Assembly (NCBI GenBank): GCA_018608545.1
Contig: JABAZI010000062.1
Span: forward strand, 34,172 to 92,435
DNA length: 58,264 nt
Reading direction: 5' to 3'
From: Polaribacter sp.
GTDB taxonomy: Bacteria > Bacteroidota > Bacteroidia > Flavobacteriales > Flavobacteriaceae
Position 1 is the first letter of the stretch, and every line of letters starts with the position of its first letter. A program made the position numbers and the translations under genes. Below the pieces are notes generated by a model, which worked only from the letters and a program-made list of their open reading frames with translations, was not told where the DNA came from and searched no databases. Shown here in pieces: positions 9,200 to 17,539 of the stretch.

Positions 9200-9607
9200 A
9201 TGAACAAAAATTATACTTTAGAAGATCTTCCTCATATTGCTTCTGAAATTATTTCATCGGTAACAAATAAAAAGTTGCTTTTTTATGGACAAATGGGGGT
9301 TGGTAAGACAACTCTTATCAAAGAAATTTGTAATCAACTTGGTGTTTTAGATTCCATCTCCTCTCCTACTTTTTCCTTGGTAAATGAATACAACACCTCA
9401 AATAAATCAAAAGTATTTCATTTTGATTTTTACAGAATAGAAAATGAAGAAGAAGCTTTAGATATTGGTATTGAAGAATACTTTGACTCCAGCAATTGGT
9501 GTTTTGTCGAATGGCCAGAAAATATAGAAAATTTACTACCTTTAGATGTTGTTCAAATACATTTATCTATTTTAGATGTTGGACAACGTACTATTCAAAT
9601 TAAATAA
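9200..9607 (+). CDS. tsaE: tRNA threonylcarbamoyladenosine biosynthesis ATPase TsaE
   Basis: TsaE is the P-loop ATPase that works with TsaB and TsaD to make t6A at position 37 of ANN-decoding tRNAs. The 135-residue length is typical. Walker A is GQMGVGKTT (residues 30-38), followed by the switch region SSPTFSLVNEY, the HFDFYR motif and WCFVEWPENI, all TsaE hallmarks. It lies 7 nt upstream of the alanine dehydrogenase gene, and a TAnnTTTG element sits 4 nt before its ATG. The porX-tsaE-ald order looks like a conserved flavobacterial neighbourhood; that is recollection, not computed. Confidence 0.96.
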   Translation: MNKNYTLEDLPHIASEIISSVTNKKLLFYGQMGVGKTTLIKEICNQLGVLDSISSPTFSLVNEYNTSNKSKVFHFDFYRIENEEEALDIGIEEYFDSSNWCFVEWPENIENLLPLDVVQIHLSILDVGQRTIQIK

Positions 9608-9614
9608 ATAAATT

Positions 9615-10811
9615 ATGAGTTCATTTTCTCCTTTTAGTAAAGAAGAGTTATTTCCTCAAGAAGAAATGTTGGAAATAAGAAAACAAAAAGGAGAACTATT
9701 TATAGGGCTCCCTAAAGAATCCTATTTAGGTGAAAAACGTGTTTGCTTAACACCAGATGCCGTTGCTGCACTTTGTTCACATGGGCACAGGATCGTTATA
9801 GAAACAGGTGCAGGTGATCACGCAAATTACTCCGATCGCTCCTACTCTGAAGCAGGTGCTAAAATATCTTCTGATGTAGAAGAAGCTTTTAAGTGTTCAA
9901 TTGTATTAAAAGTTGCTCCACCTACTGAAAAAGAAATTGAATATATGAACCCAAAAACAATTTTAATTTCTTCTTTACAATTAAAAACTCAGAATAAGAG
10001 TTATTTAAAGTCTTTAACTAATAAACAAATTACTGCTGTCGCTTTCGACTACATTAAGGATGAAAATGAGACCTATCCAATTGTAAAATCACTGAGTGAA
10101 ATTGCAGGTACAGCCTCTATAATGATTGCAGCTGAATTAATGAGTGGAACAAATCTTGGGAATGGATTGTTATTAGGAAATATTGGAGGGGTTCCCCCTT
10201 CAAGTATTGTTATTTTTGGTGCAGGAACTGTTGGAGAATACGCTGCCAGAGCAGCTATAGGTTTAGGAGCAAGAGTTAAAGTTTTTGACAATTCAATTAG
10301 TAAATTAAGAAAATTACAACACGCATTGCATGCTCCTATTTATACTTCTACACTTCAACCAAAATCTATCGCTAAAGCATTAATGCGAGCTGATGTTGCT
10401 ATCGGGGCGATTCGAGGTAAAAATAGATCTCCTATTTGTGCCACTAAAGAAATGGTAGAAAACATGAAGGATGGAGCCATAATAATTGATGTAAGTATTG
10501 ATAGAGGCGGGTGTTTTGAAACTTCAAATTTAACCACACATAAAACACCTACTTTTACTAAATATGGTGTTACACATTATTGTGTGCCAAATATTCCCGC
10601 ACGATATGCAAGAACGGCTTCTTTATCGATCAGTAATATTTTCACCCCCTATTTGTTAAATATTGCTGAAGAGGGTGGTTTTGAAAATGCAGTTCGTTTT
10701 GACAAAAGTTTACGGAATGGAATGTATTTCTATCACGGAATTTTAACCAATAAAACAGTTGCGGATTGGTTTGATTTACCCTTTAGAGATATTAATTTAT
10801 TGATTTTATAA
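9615..10811 (+). CDS. ald: Alanine dehydrogenase
   Basis: This 398-residue enzyme belongs to the alanine dehydrogenase / transhydrogenase alpha family, interconverting alanine and pyruvate plus ammonia with NAD. The N-terminal catalytic domain opens with GLPKESYLGEKRVCLTPDAV, which includes the substrate-binding region. The NAD-binding Rossmann motif is IFGAGTVGEYAARAAIGLGA (around residue 200), followed by the VFDNS acidic residue. The C-terminal half has DGAIIIDVSIDRGGCFETS and NIPARYARTAS. A transhydrogenase alpha subunit is the alternative, but there is no membrane extension and no pntB neighbour. It has an extra 25-30 residues at the N-terminus compared with Bacillus Ald. Confidence 0.92.
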   Translation: MSSFSPFSKEELFPQEEMLEIRKQKGELFIGLPKESYLGEKRVCLTPDAVAALCSHGHRIVIETGAGDHANYSDRSYSEAGAKISSDVEEAFKCSIVLKVAPPTEKEIEYMNPKTILISSLQLKTQNKSYLKSLTNKQITAVAFDYIKDENETYPIVKSLSEIAGTASIMIAAELMSGTNLGNGLLLGNIGGVPPSSIVIFGAGTVGEYAARAAIGLGARVKVFDNSISKLRKLQHALHAPIYTSTLQPKSIAKALMRADVAIGAIRGKNRSPICATKEMVENMKDGAIIIDVSIDRGGCFETSNLTTHKTPTFTKYGVTHYCVPNIPARYARTASLSISNIFTPYLLNIAEEGGFENAVRFDKSLRNGMYFYHGILTNKTVADWFDLPFRDINLLIL

Positions 10812-10833
10812 GATGCTTTTAACAACAAAAAAT

Positions 10834-10841
10834 TATCTTTG
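10834..10841 (+). promoter_or_regulatory. Putative -7 element for the gene at 10859
   Basis: TATCTTTG matches TAnnTTTG, 17 nt before the ATG at 10859. Confidence 0.5.
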
Positions 10842-10858
10842 TATTTCAAATTTATACA

Positions 10859-11227
10859 ATGCTGATTAAAAGAATTTTTTATTATTTGATAGGAGTGTTT
10901 ATAAGCGCCATAGGGGTCTATTTCTTTTGGCAAAAGAAAAAAGCTACTTTCGACTATGGAATGGATGCTAGAACACTGAAAACAATCAGAATTAGAAAAC
11001 GAATTTATTCTGAAAATGCACAAAAAGCAATGCTAGAATTTAACATAGACACTTTAAAAATTGCAACAATTTTAAACGACGGTGATGTTAATTTTGGACA
11101 AAGTAAACCAAGACAAAAGCCTTGTGCAGAATATCATGTTACAGGAAAAAAAGAATTGAAAAAAGTAAGTTTGAGGATCACTCGTTGCGATTCTACTGCT
11201 ACTGTCGAAAAAGTAATCATGAATTAA
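10859..11227 (+). CDS. DUF4258-type small protein with N-terminal membrane segment
   Basis: This 122-residue protein has one predicted membrane segment near the N-terminus (LIGVFISAIGVYFFW, about 10-24), followed by a polar domain that resembles DUF4258. That family is a small alpha/beta fold in which a residue like the His/Arg seen here in RIRKRIYSENAQKAMLEF begins the domain. The C-terminal half has CAEYHVTGKKELKKVSLRITRCDSTATV. The two Cys (near residues 80 and 107) could pair outside the membrane. No function can be assigned. It is monocistronic by appearance, with its own -7 element. Confidence 0.72.
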   Translation: MLIKRIFYYLIGVFISAIGVYFFWQKKKATFDYGMDARTLKTIRIRKRIYSENAQKAMLEFNIDTLKIATILNDGDVNFGQSKPRQKPCAEYHVTGKKELKKVSLRITRCDSTATVEKVIMN

Positions 11228-11277
11228 TTACTTATTTCAACTATTCATTTCAGTTTTATAAAGACTTAGTAGTTTAT

Positions 11278-11949
11278 TTATTCTAATTTTTGATGATAGT
11301 GTTCTTCAATTTTGTGAACATTTTTAATCGTTTTTTTTACCCACTCATAATACAGCCTGTTCTTTTCATCGTCAGATAACTGCCAACTAATAGAAGAATT
11401 TCTCATTTTTGTGGTTACTTCTTGTAATATAATTGCGGCTGCAACAGAAATGTTTAAACTTTCAGTAAAACCGACCATTGGTATTTTTAGAAAACCATCT
11501 GCATGCTCTTTTGTATACTCTGAAACACCCTCTGCTTCTACACCAAATACAAAAGCTGTTTTCTTTGATATATCAAAATCTTCTAATAAACAAGAATCAT
11601 TATGAGGCGATGTAGCTATAATTTGATAGCCTTTTTCGCGTAAACTATTAAAACATGCTTTGGTATTATCACCATCAGATTTAAAACGTTTCGTGGTTAT
11701 CCACTTTTGTGACCCCTTGGCAACATGTCTCGAAATCTTATTTGTATACTTATTTTCGATTGCATGCACTTCTTGAACACCAAAAATATCACATGTCCTT
11801 ATCACTGCACTGGTATTGTGGGGCTGAAAAATATCTTCTAAAACGACTGTAAAATGCTTGGTTCTATTCTCCAGGATTCTTTTAAATAATATTTTTCTTT
11901 TGTCTGTTAAATAACTTTCAAAATAACTTAATAGTTTTTCATCGATCAT
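11278..11949 (-). CDS. trmH: TrmH-family tRNA/rRNA 2'-O-methyltransferase
   Basis: This 223-residue SpoU/TrmH (SPOUT) enzyme is likely the tRNA guanosine-18 2'-O-methyltransferase. It starts directly with the catalytic domain: motif 1 is FTVVLEDIFQPHNTSAVIRTCDIFG, motif 2 is FVFGVEAEGVS and motif 3 is IPMVGFTESLNISVAAAIIL, forming the trefoil-knot SAM site. A basic C-terminal tail (VKKTIKNVHKIEEHYHQ) fits TrmH rather than the RlmB type at 52941. There is a TAnnTTTG element 5 nt before the ATG. The subfamily call is good but rests on overall shape, so another 2'-O target is possible. Confidence 0.88.
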   Translation of the reverse strand: MIDEKLLSYFESYLTDKRKILFKRILENRTKHFTVVLEDIFQPHNTSAVIRTCDIFGVQEVHAIENKYTNKISRHVAKGSQKWITTKRFKSDGDNTKACFNSLREKGYQIIATSPHNDSCLLEDFDISKKTAFVFGVEAEGVSEYTKEHADGFLKIPMVGFTESLNISVAAAIILQEVTTKMRNSSISWQLSDDEKNRLYYEWVKKTIKNVHKIEEHYHQKLE

Positions 11950-11954
11950 ACTTA

Positions 11955-11962
11955 CAAACTTA
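11955..11962 (-). promoter_or_regulatory. Putative -7 element of trmH, placed for a leaderless mRNA
   Basis: The minus strand reads TAAGTTTG, 5 nt before the ATG at 11949. Confidence 0.55.
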
Positions 11963-12080
11963 AAAAATTATTTTTAGTACCCAAGTTAAAAAAATACTTG
12001 TTTTGATTGAAAGACTTCCCTCTCTATTGGAGAAATATTTAGAAATAAGGTAGCTATAATCTATGGATATTAATGAACTG

Positions 12081-12548
12081 CTATCCTATTAATTGATTAA
12101 AATAATCAAAAATTTCTCCCCTAGAAATTGAACTTCCTTTTTCTATTAAATCAAAAATTTCTAAGTTTCGTTCTCCTTTATAGGGCTTTGAACCTTTGAA
12201 GATTTCAACAGAATTGTCCATTGGATTTTGCATTAACCATTCAAAACCTTTCTGTTCCAATAAATTGATATCCCAGGTGATGTTGATGGCTATTCTATGA
12301 ATTTCATTTTCATCACATTTAAATAAATTAACAGATGTTTTAGAAAAATGTTCAACATAGGCTGTTTTTGTTAAAACATCGTCCCAAACAACATCAGAAA
12401 AAATATTCATCTCCTCTTCTGCAACTTGAGCCTTTTCTTTTTTAATTTGTTTCCATTCTTTTGCATCGATACTTTGTGTTGCTAAAAACTTGGCAAAATC
12501 TTCGTGTAAACTTTCAAACTGTTCTTTAGTTAATTGTCTGTATTTCAT
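12081..12548 (-). CDS. Conserved Bacteroidota protein, DUF6495-like
   Basis: This is a 155-residue soluble protein with no signal peptide or membrane segment. The sequence (MKYRQLTKEQFESLHEDFAK at the start, then EMNIFSDVVWDDVLTKTAYVEHFS) resembles the uncharacterised family I remember as DUF6495. The name is from memory and should be treated as tentative. It is acidic, with a short C-terminal helix (GSSISRGEIFDYFNQLIG). It starts 20 nt after the terminator of the rpsF-rpsR-rplI operon in the same direction and has no clear -7 box of its own. It may therefore depend on partial read-through from the ribosomal operon. No function is known to me. Confidence 0.75.
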   Translation of the reverse strand: MKYRQLTKEQFESLHEDFAKFLATQSIDAKEWKQIKKEKAQVAEEEMNIFSDVVWDDVLTKTAYVEHFSKTSVNLFKCDENEIHRIAINITWDINLLEQKGFEWLMQNPMDNSVEIFKGSKPYKGERNLEIFDLIEKGSSISRGEIFDYFNQLIG

Positions 12549-12567
12549 CTTTTTTACTGTAAAATAA

Positions 12568-12595
12568 AAAAGCTCGTTATTTCTAACGAGCTTTT
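12568..12595 (-). terminator. Rho-independent terminator of the rpsF-rpsR-rplI operon
   Basis: A 12-bp stem AAAAGCTCGTTA / TAACGAGCTTTT with a TTTC loop lies 26 nt after the rplI stop. On the minus strand the hairpin is followed by a U run (A run at 12562-12570 on plus). Confidence 0.88.
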
Positions 12596-12620
12596 GGTAT
12601 GTTTAATTGAAGAGTATTTC

Positions 12621-13067
12621 TTATTCAGAAACAACTTCAAAGGTAATATCTACTACAACCGCTCTGTGTAATCTTACACTTGCTTCGTATTTACCTAATC
12701 TTTTCACAGAACCACCAACAACTTTGATAAATTTCTTATCTAGTTCTGTTCCTAATTTTGCAATAGCTGCAGCCAAATCGATGTTGTTTACAGAACCAAA
12801 TAATTTGTCTCCTGAACCGGTTTTTGATGCAATTTTGATTTCATATCCTTTAACTGTTTCCGCAACTTTATTAGCGTCTTCAATTAATTTAGCTTCTTTA
12901 TAAGCACGTTGTTTTAAATTCTCTGCTAAAACTTTCTTTGCAGATGAGGTAGCTAAAACAGCTTGCTTTGCAGGGATTAAAAAGTTTCTACCATATCCGT
13001 TCTTAACTGATACGATATCATCTTTAAATCCTAAATTTTCTACGTCTTGTTTTAATATCAATTCCAT
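12621..13067 (-). CDS. rplI: 50S ribosomal protein L9
   Basis: bL9, 148 residues, full length. The N-terminal domain reads MELILKQDVENLGFKDDIVSVKNGYGRNFLIPAKQA with the conserved NGYGRNFL...P pattern. A long connecting helix (about 45-75) and a C-terminal domain (LFGSVNNIDLAAAI, VRLHRAVVVDITFEV) follow. It is the third gene of the operon, 13 nt after rpsR, and ends just before a strong terminator. Confidence 0.98.
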   Translation of the reverse strand: MELILKQDVENLGFKDDIVSVKNGYGRNFLIPAKQAVLATSSAKKVLAENLKQRAYKEAKLIEDANKVAETVKGYEIKIASKTGSGDKLFGSVNNIDLAAAIAKLGTELDKKFIKVVGGSVKRLGKYEASVRLHRAVVVDITFEVVSE

Positions 13068-13080
13068 GTCTACGTCTTTA

Positions 13081-13377
13081 TTATTTTAACATATCTCCAA
13101 CGTAAGGCATTAACGCTAAATGACGCGCTCTTTTTATTGCTTGCGCAACTTTACGTTGATATTTTAATGAAGTACCAGTTAAACGTCTTGGTAAAATCTT
13201 ACCTTGTTCGTTTACTAAATACATTAAGAAATCTGCATCTTTATAATCGATATACTTGATATCTTTCTTTTTAAATCTACAGTACTTTGCTTCTTTTTTT
13301 GTGTCAATGTCTAATGGCGTTAAATATCTAACGTCAGCAGATTTACCTCCTTTTGATTGTTGTTCTATTGTTGCCAT
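13081..13377 (-). CDS. rpsR: 30S ribosomal protein S18
   Basis: bS18, 98 residues. The core [38 protein letters not shown] and [22 protein letters not shown] is diagnostic. The N-terminal extension ([21 protein letters not shown]) is the longer Bacteroidota form. S18 binds S6 on the platform of the 30S subunit, and the two genes are 3 nt apart. No S6:S18 RNA leader is visible, because the upstream leader is very short. Confidence 0.97.
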   Translation of the reverse strand: MATIEQQSKGGKSADVRYLTPLDIDTKKEAKYCRFKKKDIKYIDYKDADFLMYLVNEQGKILPRRLTGTSLKYQRKVAQAIKRARHLALMPYVGDMLK

Positions 13378-13380
13378 TGC

Positions 13381-13722
13381 TTATTTTTTTGTAGATTTAA
13401 CACGTTCAGTTCTTACTTTTGCCCAGGCTGCAGCATGTTTGTCTAATCTAACAGAAAGGTAACGCATAACGCTGTCATCTCTTCTAAATTCTAACTCATA
13501 TGCAGGTATTTCCTGACCAGCTATTTTGAACTCTAATAAGTGATAAAAACCACTTTTCTTTTTTTGAATTGGGTATGCTAATTTCTTTAAGCCCCAATCT
13601 TCTTTTGAGATCATTTCAGCTCCTTTTGAAACTAAATAATCTTCGAACTTTTGTACTGTCTCCTTTATCTGAGTGTCAGATAAAACGGGATTCAAAATGA
13701 AAACAGTTTCGTAATGATTCAT
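13381..13722 (-). CDS. rpsF: 30S ribosomal protein S6
   Basis: bS6, 113 residues. The opening MNHYETVFILNPVLSDTQIKE, the central GLKKLAYPIQKKKSGFYHLLEF and RRDDSVMRYLSVRLDKHA match the ferredoxin-like S6 fold. It is the first gene of the rpsF-rpsR-rplI operon. The promoter element at 13754-13761 gives a leader of only about 25-30 nt. Confidence 0.98.
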   Translation of the reverse strand: MNHYETVFILNPVLSDTQIKETVQKFEDYLVSKGAEMISKEDWGLKKLAYPIQKKKSGFYHLLEFKIAGQEIPAYELEFRRDDSVMRYLSVRLDKHAAAWAKVRTERVKSTKK

Positions 13723-13753
13723 AAATTAAATTTTATTGTTTATTTTAAGGATG

Positions 13754-13761
13754 CAAATATA
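13754..13761 (-). promoter_or_regulatory. Putative -7 element of the rpsF operon
   Basis: The minus strand reads TATATTTG, a perfect TAnnTTTG, about 31 nt before the rpsF ATG. Confidence 0.6.
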
Positions 13762-13924
13762 CTAACTTTTTTATATTTTGAAGCAGATTTTTACATTTAA
13801 GTTCGATCCTGTCTCTTAGTTGACAAATAGTCGACAAATAGCTGTTATACAATGGCTTTTTGGTATTGAATATGAATGTTATTAATGTGGTATCTATATT
13901 TTCTGCGAATAGGATCGAAACGGA

Positions 13925-15040
13925 TTATTCGTTTTCATTTTCATCATCCTTTTTGGATACTTTGTTCCAAACTTTAATTTCATCTCCTTCAACTACCCCT
14001 TCTAAAATTTCAACGTTTACATTGTCTGAAGTTCCTAACTTCAAAGTTCTTTTTTCGAATACAGACTCCCCTATTCTAACTTCTACATAAGGTGTTTCTG
14101 TTTTTCTATCAAACCTTAGTAATGCTTCTTTTATGGCTAATATGCTATCTTTTTCTTCTAAGATGATATCCGCATTCGCACTATATCCTGCCCTAATAAA
14201 AATATTGTTATCCAATGTCACATCTGCCTTAATTTTAAATTGAACAGCTCCTCCTTCTTCAGTACCTTTTGGTGCAATAAAATTTAACTTTGCAGGAAAT
14301 TTAACTCCTTCTATAGCGCCAATAGAAACTTTGATCATTGCTCCATTTGTCAATTTCCCAACTTCAGACTCGTCTACTTTTCCTTCAAAAATCATTTTAC
14401 TCATGTCTGCAATTGATGCGATTGTAGTACCAGCATTAAAATTATTTGATTGAATTACTTGATCTCCTTCTTTAACGGGAATTTCTAGTATTGTACCCGA
14501 CATTTGAGCGATGATATTTGTATTTGCTGAGGCGCCAGAGCCTGAAAACCCTTTCTTTATAATTTGATAATCGTTTTGAGCGTTTTTTAAATCTTGTTTT
14601 GCTTGATTGTAAGTTAATTCTATCGTTTCATAAGCCGATTGAGCAATAACGCCTTTGTCAAACAATTTCTTGTTTCTATTGAAGCTGAGAATTGCATTGT
14701 CTAAACGTAATTTAATATTGTTTACCCGACCCTTTGCGCTTATTAATGATTGCTCGTTTGGAACGACTCTTACAGTAGCTATTAAGTCTCCTTTTTTAAC
14801 TTTATCACCTTCTGACAATAAAATTCTATCAATGATCCCTGTTATTTGTGGTTTTATTTCAATTTCTTCTAAGGGTGTTACTTTTCCAGTTGCCACTGTT
14901 TTTTTTGTAATGGATGTTTTAAATGGCGTTTCTGTTTCAAATTGAAGGATGTTTTTTTTATTTTTCTTTCCAAACCATATCAATGCAATTGCAAATAATA
15001 CAACGATACTTCCTAAAATAATTTTTGATCTTTTACTCAT
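13925..15040 (-). CDS. HlyD/MacA-family periplasmic adaptor subunit of an ABC exporter
   Basis: This 371-residue membrane-fusion protein has an N-terminal membrane anchor (IILGSIVVLFAIALIWFG, residues 7-24). Split lipoyl halves follow (EEIEIKPQITGIIDRILLSEGDKVKKGDLIATV and TILEIPVKEGDQV), flanking a helical hairpin (about 95-165). A beta-barrel and membrane-proximal domain complete it. It would link the inner-membrane permeases to an outer-membrane factor; no TolC-like gene is in the window. It is last in a four-gene operon after the ATPase and two permeases. The cargo is not evident; MacA-type systems move macrolides, peptides or heme-like compounds. Confidence 0.9.
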   Translation of the reverse strand: MSKRSKIILGSIVVLFAIALIWFGKKNKKNILQFETETPFKTSITKKTVATGKVTPLEEIEIKPQITGIIDRILLSEGDKVKKGDLIATVRVVPNEQSLISAKGRVNNIKLRLDNAILSFNRNKKLFDKGVIAQSAYETIELTYNQAKQDLKNAQNDYQIIKKGFSGSGASANTNIIAQMSGTILEIPVKEGDQVIQSNNFNAGTTIASIADMSKMIFEGKVDESEVGKLTNGAMIKVSIGAIEGVKFPAKLNFIAPKGTEEGGAVQFKIKADVTLDNNIFIRAGYSANADIILEEKDSILAIKEALLRFDRKTETPYVEVRIGESVFEKRTLKLGTSDNVNVEILEGVVEGDEIKVWNKVSKKDDENENE

Positions 15041-15057
15041 GTTTTCTTAATTTATTT

Positions 15058-16302
15058 TTATTCTTCTCTTAGTGCTTCTATTGGTTTTATAATTGTAGCC
15101 ATGTGCGCAGGAATTAAACCTATTAGTGTTCCTAAAAATATCAATATCGTACATGATATTAAAATAATAGGAATATTTACTGTTGGATTGATCAACGCAG
15201 CATCAGGTCCTTGACCAAATCCTGCATCTATGATGTATAATGTAAATGCTCCAAAAATAATTCCTAACATTCCTGCTGTGGCTGTTAGAAAAACAGCTTC
15301 TAAAATAATTTGTTGGCGGATACTTTTTGGGGTTGCTCCTATAGCTCTTCGAATTCCTATTTCTTTAGTTCGTTCTTTAACGGTAATTAATAAAATATTT
15401 CCTATGGCAAATACACCCGCAATTAAGGTCGCTATTCCGACAAACCAAGTTAAAAATTGCATTCCTGTTAAAAAACCAGTCAACCTACCAATCTCTTTCC
15501 CTAGATTTATAGACCCAAATGCTCTTTTATCTTCTGGATGTACTTTGTGTAGGTTTTTTAAAGTTAAGAGTAGGTCTTTTTCCAATTGTTCAATATTGAC
15601 TCCATTATTAGCAGTAATCATCATCCAATCGATTTTATCCGATGAATTGTAAACTTTTTTAAATGTAGTAAAAGGAATATATGCTGTATCACGATCAAAA
15701 TTAACTGTATTTGAAGGTTCATAAACACCTACAACTTTGTAATTGATATTATTAATTTTGATATACTGTCCAATGGGCATTTCTTCTTTGTCAAATAATT
15801 GCTTGACCATTTCTTCTGAAATAACAGCCACTTTAGACATAGACATGATGTCATTTTGGTTTAAGAAACGACCAAAAGTTAAACTTTTCTTTTGAATTTG
15901 ATCCAAAATTGGATAATCACCACTCACTTTAAATGACCCAGATTTAAAATCTCTGACAATCAAGTTCATTGTTTGATTTCTGGGGGCTAAGAATTTAATT
16001 TCAGAAGCATATTCTGATTTTAAAACATCGATATCATTCATGGTCAAACGAAAACTTCTTCCTTTTTGAAACCCTTTAAAAGGAGTGTCTGTAGATTGAG
16101 TCCAAACAAAAACACTGTTCGTTGCTAAATTACCAAAAGCATTCTTAAAGCTATTTTCCAGTCCTCTTGTGGCACCTAGTAAAACGATTAATAAAAATAT
16201 TCCCCATAAAACACCAATAATGGTAATTCCAGTTCTTAATTTATTTTTACGGATACTTCCATAAATTTCTTGCCAAGTTTCTGTATCGAATAAAAATCTC
16301 AT
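15058..16302 (-). CDS. MacB-like ABC transporter permease
   Basis: This 414-residue FtsX/MacB-type permease has an N-terminal TM helix (LRTGITIIGVLWGIFLLIVLLG), then a MacB periplasmic core domain (about 50-255). Three C-terminal TM helices carry the FtsX signature (VKERTKEIGIRRAIGATPKSIRQQIILEA, the coupling helix) and end in IIKPIEALREE. It differs from the neighbour at 16305-17537 but has the same topology and length, so the pair probably forms a heterodimer. It is spaced 2 nt from the first permease gene. Confidence 0.92.
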   Translation of the reverse strand: MRFLFDTETWQEIYGSIRKNKLRTGITIIGVLWGIFLLIVLLGATRGLENSFKNAFGNLATNSVFVWTQSTDTPFKGFQKGRSFRLTMNDIDVLKSEYASEIKFLAPRNQTMNLIVRDFKSGSFKVSGDYPILDQIQKKSLTFGRFLNQNDIMSMSKVAVISEEMVKQLFDKEEMPIGQYIKINNINYKVVGVYEPSNTVNFDRDTAYIPFTTFKKVYNSSDKIDWMMITANNGVNIEQLEKDLLLTLKNLHKVHPEDKRAFGSINLGKEIGRLTGFLTGMQFLTWFVGIATLIAGVFAIGNILLITVKERTKEIGIRRAIGATPKSIRQQIILEAVFLTATAGMLGIIFGAFTLYIIDAGFGQGPDAALINPTVNIPIILISCTILIFLGTLIGLIPAHMATIIKPIEALREE

Positions 16303-16304
16303 AA

Positions 16305-17537
16305 TTAATCCGCTCTCAATGCGACAATAGGTTTTATATTAGCAGCTCTTTTTGCAGGAATGTATCCTGCAACTAGACCTGATATAATTAATACAACTGT
16401 AGCTCCAATAACAATTTCTGGATTTACACTTGGGTCTTTGATAAAATATTTTTTTTCTAAACTATTTCCAATATAACTCAAAATATAAGTTCCAAGAGAC
16501 AATCCTATATAGCCTGCTAAAGTTGTAATTAATACAGATTCTTGAACTACCATAGCTACGATAGAGGAAGGTTTTGCACCTAGTGCTTTTCGAATTCCAA
16601 ATTCTTTTGTACGTTCTTTAATCACAAAAATCATAATATTACTAATACCTATAATTCCTGCAATCAAGGTTCCTGAACCAATAAAAATGATGATTAAATA
16701 GAGTGCAAACATTATTATGCTAACATATTTATTGGCTTGAGCCATGTTTCTTACCGACAAGGCACTCTGATCATCTGGGTGAATATTTAATTTTTTTCGC
16801 ATTTCGAGCTCTACATTTTTCCCAAATGCAATGGCTGCATCAGTACTTAAATTTTGATTATACCCTAAGTTTATTTGATTGATATAATCATTGTTACCAT
16901 ACATCATTTGTGACGTAGACACTGGAATGTATGCGATTCTTTCTTCATCATCTCCACCATCGTCAGAAAAAACACCAACAATTAAAAAGGAACTTCCATT
17001 TACATTTATTCTTTTTCCTAAAGCAGGTTTTTCTCCAAATAAATCTTTCATAATCAACCGACCAATAACAATAACTTTCTTTTTTTGGTTGATATCAAAT
17101 TGATTTAAATAACGTCCCTCATCAATGTTTGTTTTTTCTAAAAATTGATAATCAGGATGAACGGCTTTGACAGAATATCGGTTGGCTTTATTCTTATATT
17201 TAATTGTAAAATTTTTATTAATCCTGGCAGATTGATATTCAATATTATTGTTATATTTTTCTGAAATATGATTAAAATCCTTATTTTTTAATTGAATTTT
17301 TCTTCCTGTTTGTAATCCTTTGTAGGGTTTTGTAGTCTTCCAAACACGAACAAACATCATGTTTTGAGCATTATCTGCAAATGCATTTTTAAAAAAATTA
17401 CCCAAACCGTTGGCAACCCCAAAAAGTAGCGTAAATAATAATATTGCAAAAGCGATCGTAAAGCCTGACATTACAGAACGAAGTTTGTTTTTTCGAATAC
17501 TTTGAAAGATTTCACGCCAACGATCTATATCAAACAT
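16305..17537 (-). CDS. MacB-like ABC transporter permease
   Basis: This 410-residue FtsX/MacB-type permease is the first of two adjacent paralogues. TM1 is around residues 20-45 (LRSVMSGFTIAFAILLFTLLFGVANG), the periplasmic core spans about 50-265, and three further TM helices lie at 275-400 with coupling motif VIKERTKEFGIRKALGAKPSSIVAMVVQES. The tail is NIKPIVALRAD. It lies 2 nt after the ATPase gene. The separate ATPase and duplicated permease differ from E. coli MacB, where ATPase and permease are fused. Confidence 0.92.
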   Translation of the reverse strand: MFDIDRWREIFQSIRKNKLRSVMSGFTIAFAILLFTLLFGVANGLGNFFKNAFADNAQNMMFVRVWKTTKPYKGLQTGRKIQLKNKDFNHISEKYNNNIEYQSARINKNFTIKYKNKANRYSVKAVHPDYQFLEKTNIDEGRYLNQFDINQKKKVIVIGRLIMKDLFGEKPALGKRINVNGSSFLIVGVFSDDGGDDEERIAYIPVSTSQMMYGNNDYINQINLGYNQNLSTDAAIAFGKNVELEMRKKLNIHPDDQSALSVRNMAQANKYVSIIMFALYLIIIFIGSGTLIAGIIGISNIMIFVIKERTKEFGIRKALGAKPSSIVAMVVQESVLITTLAGYIGLSLGTYILSYIGNSLEKKYFIKDPSVNPEIVIGATVVLIISGLVAGYIPAKRAANIKPIVALRAD

Positions 17538-17539
17538 AT

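Noticed and set aside
12607..12903. 98-codon plus-strand frame opposite rplI
   Set aside because: Antisense shadow of a certain ribosomal protein gene.
15230..15652. 140-codon plus-strand frame antisense to the ABC permease
   Set aside because: Shadow of the permease gene on the other strand, with no independent start or promoter.
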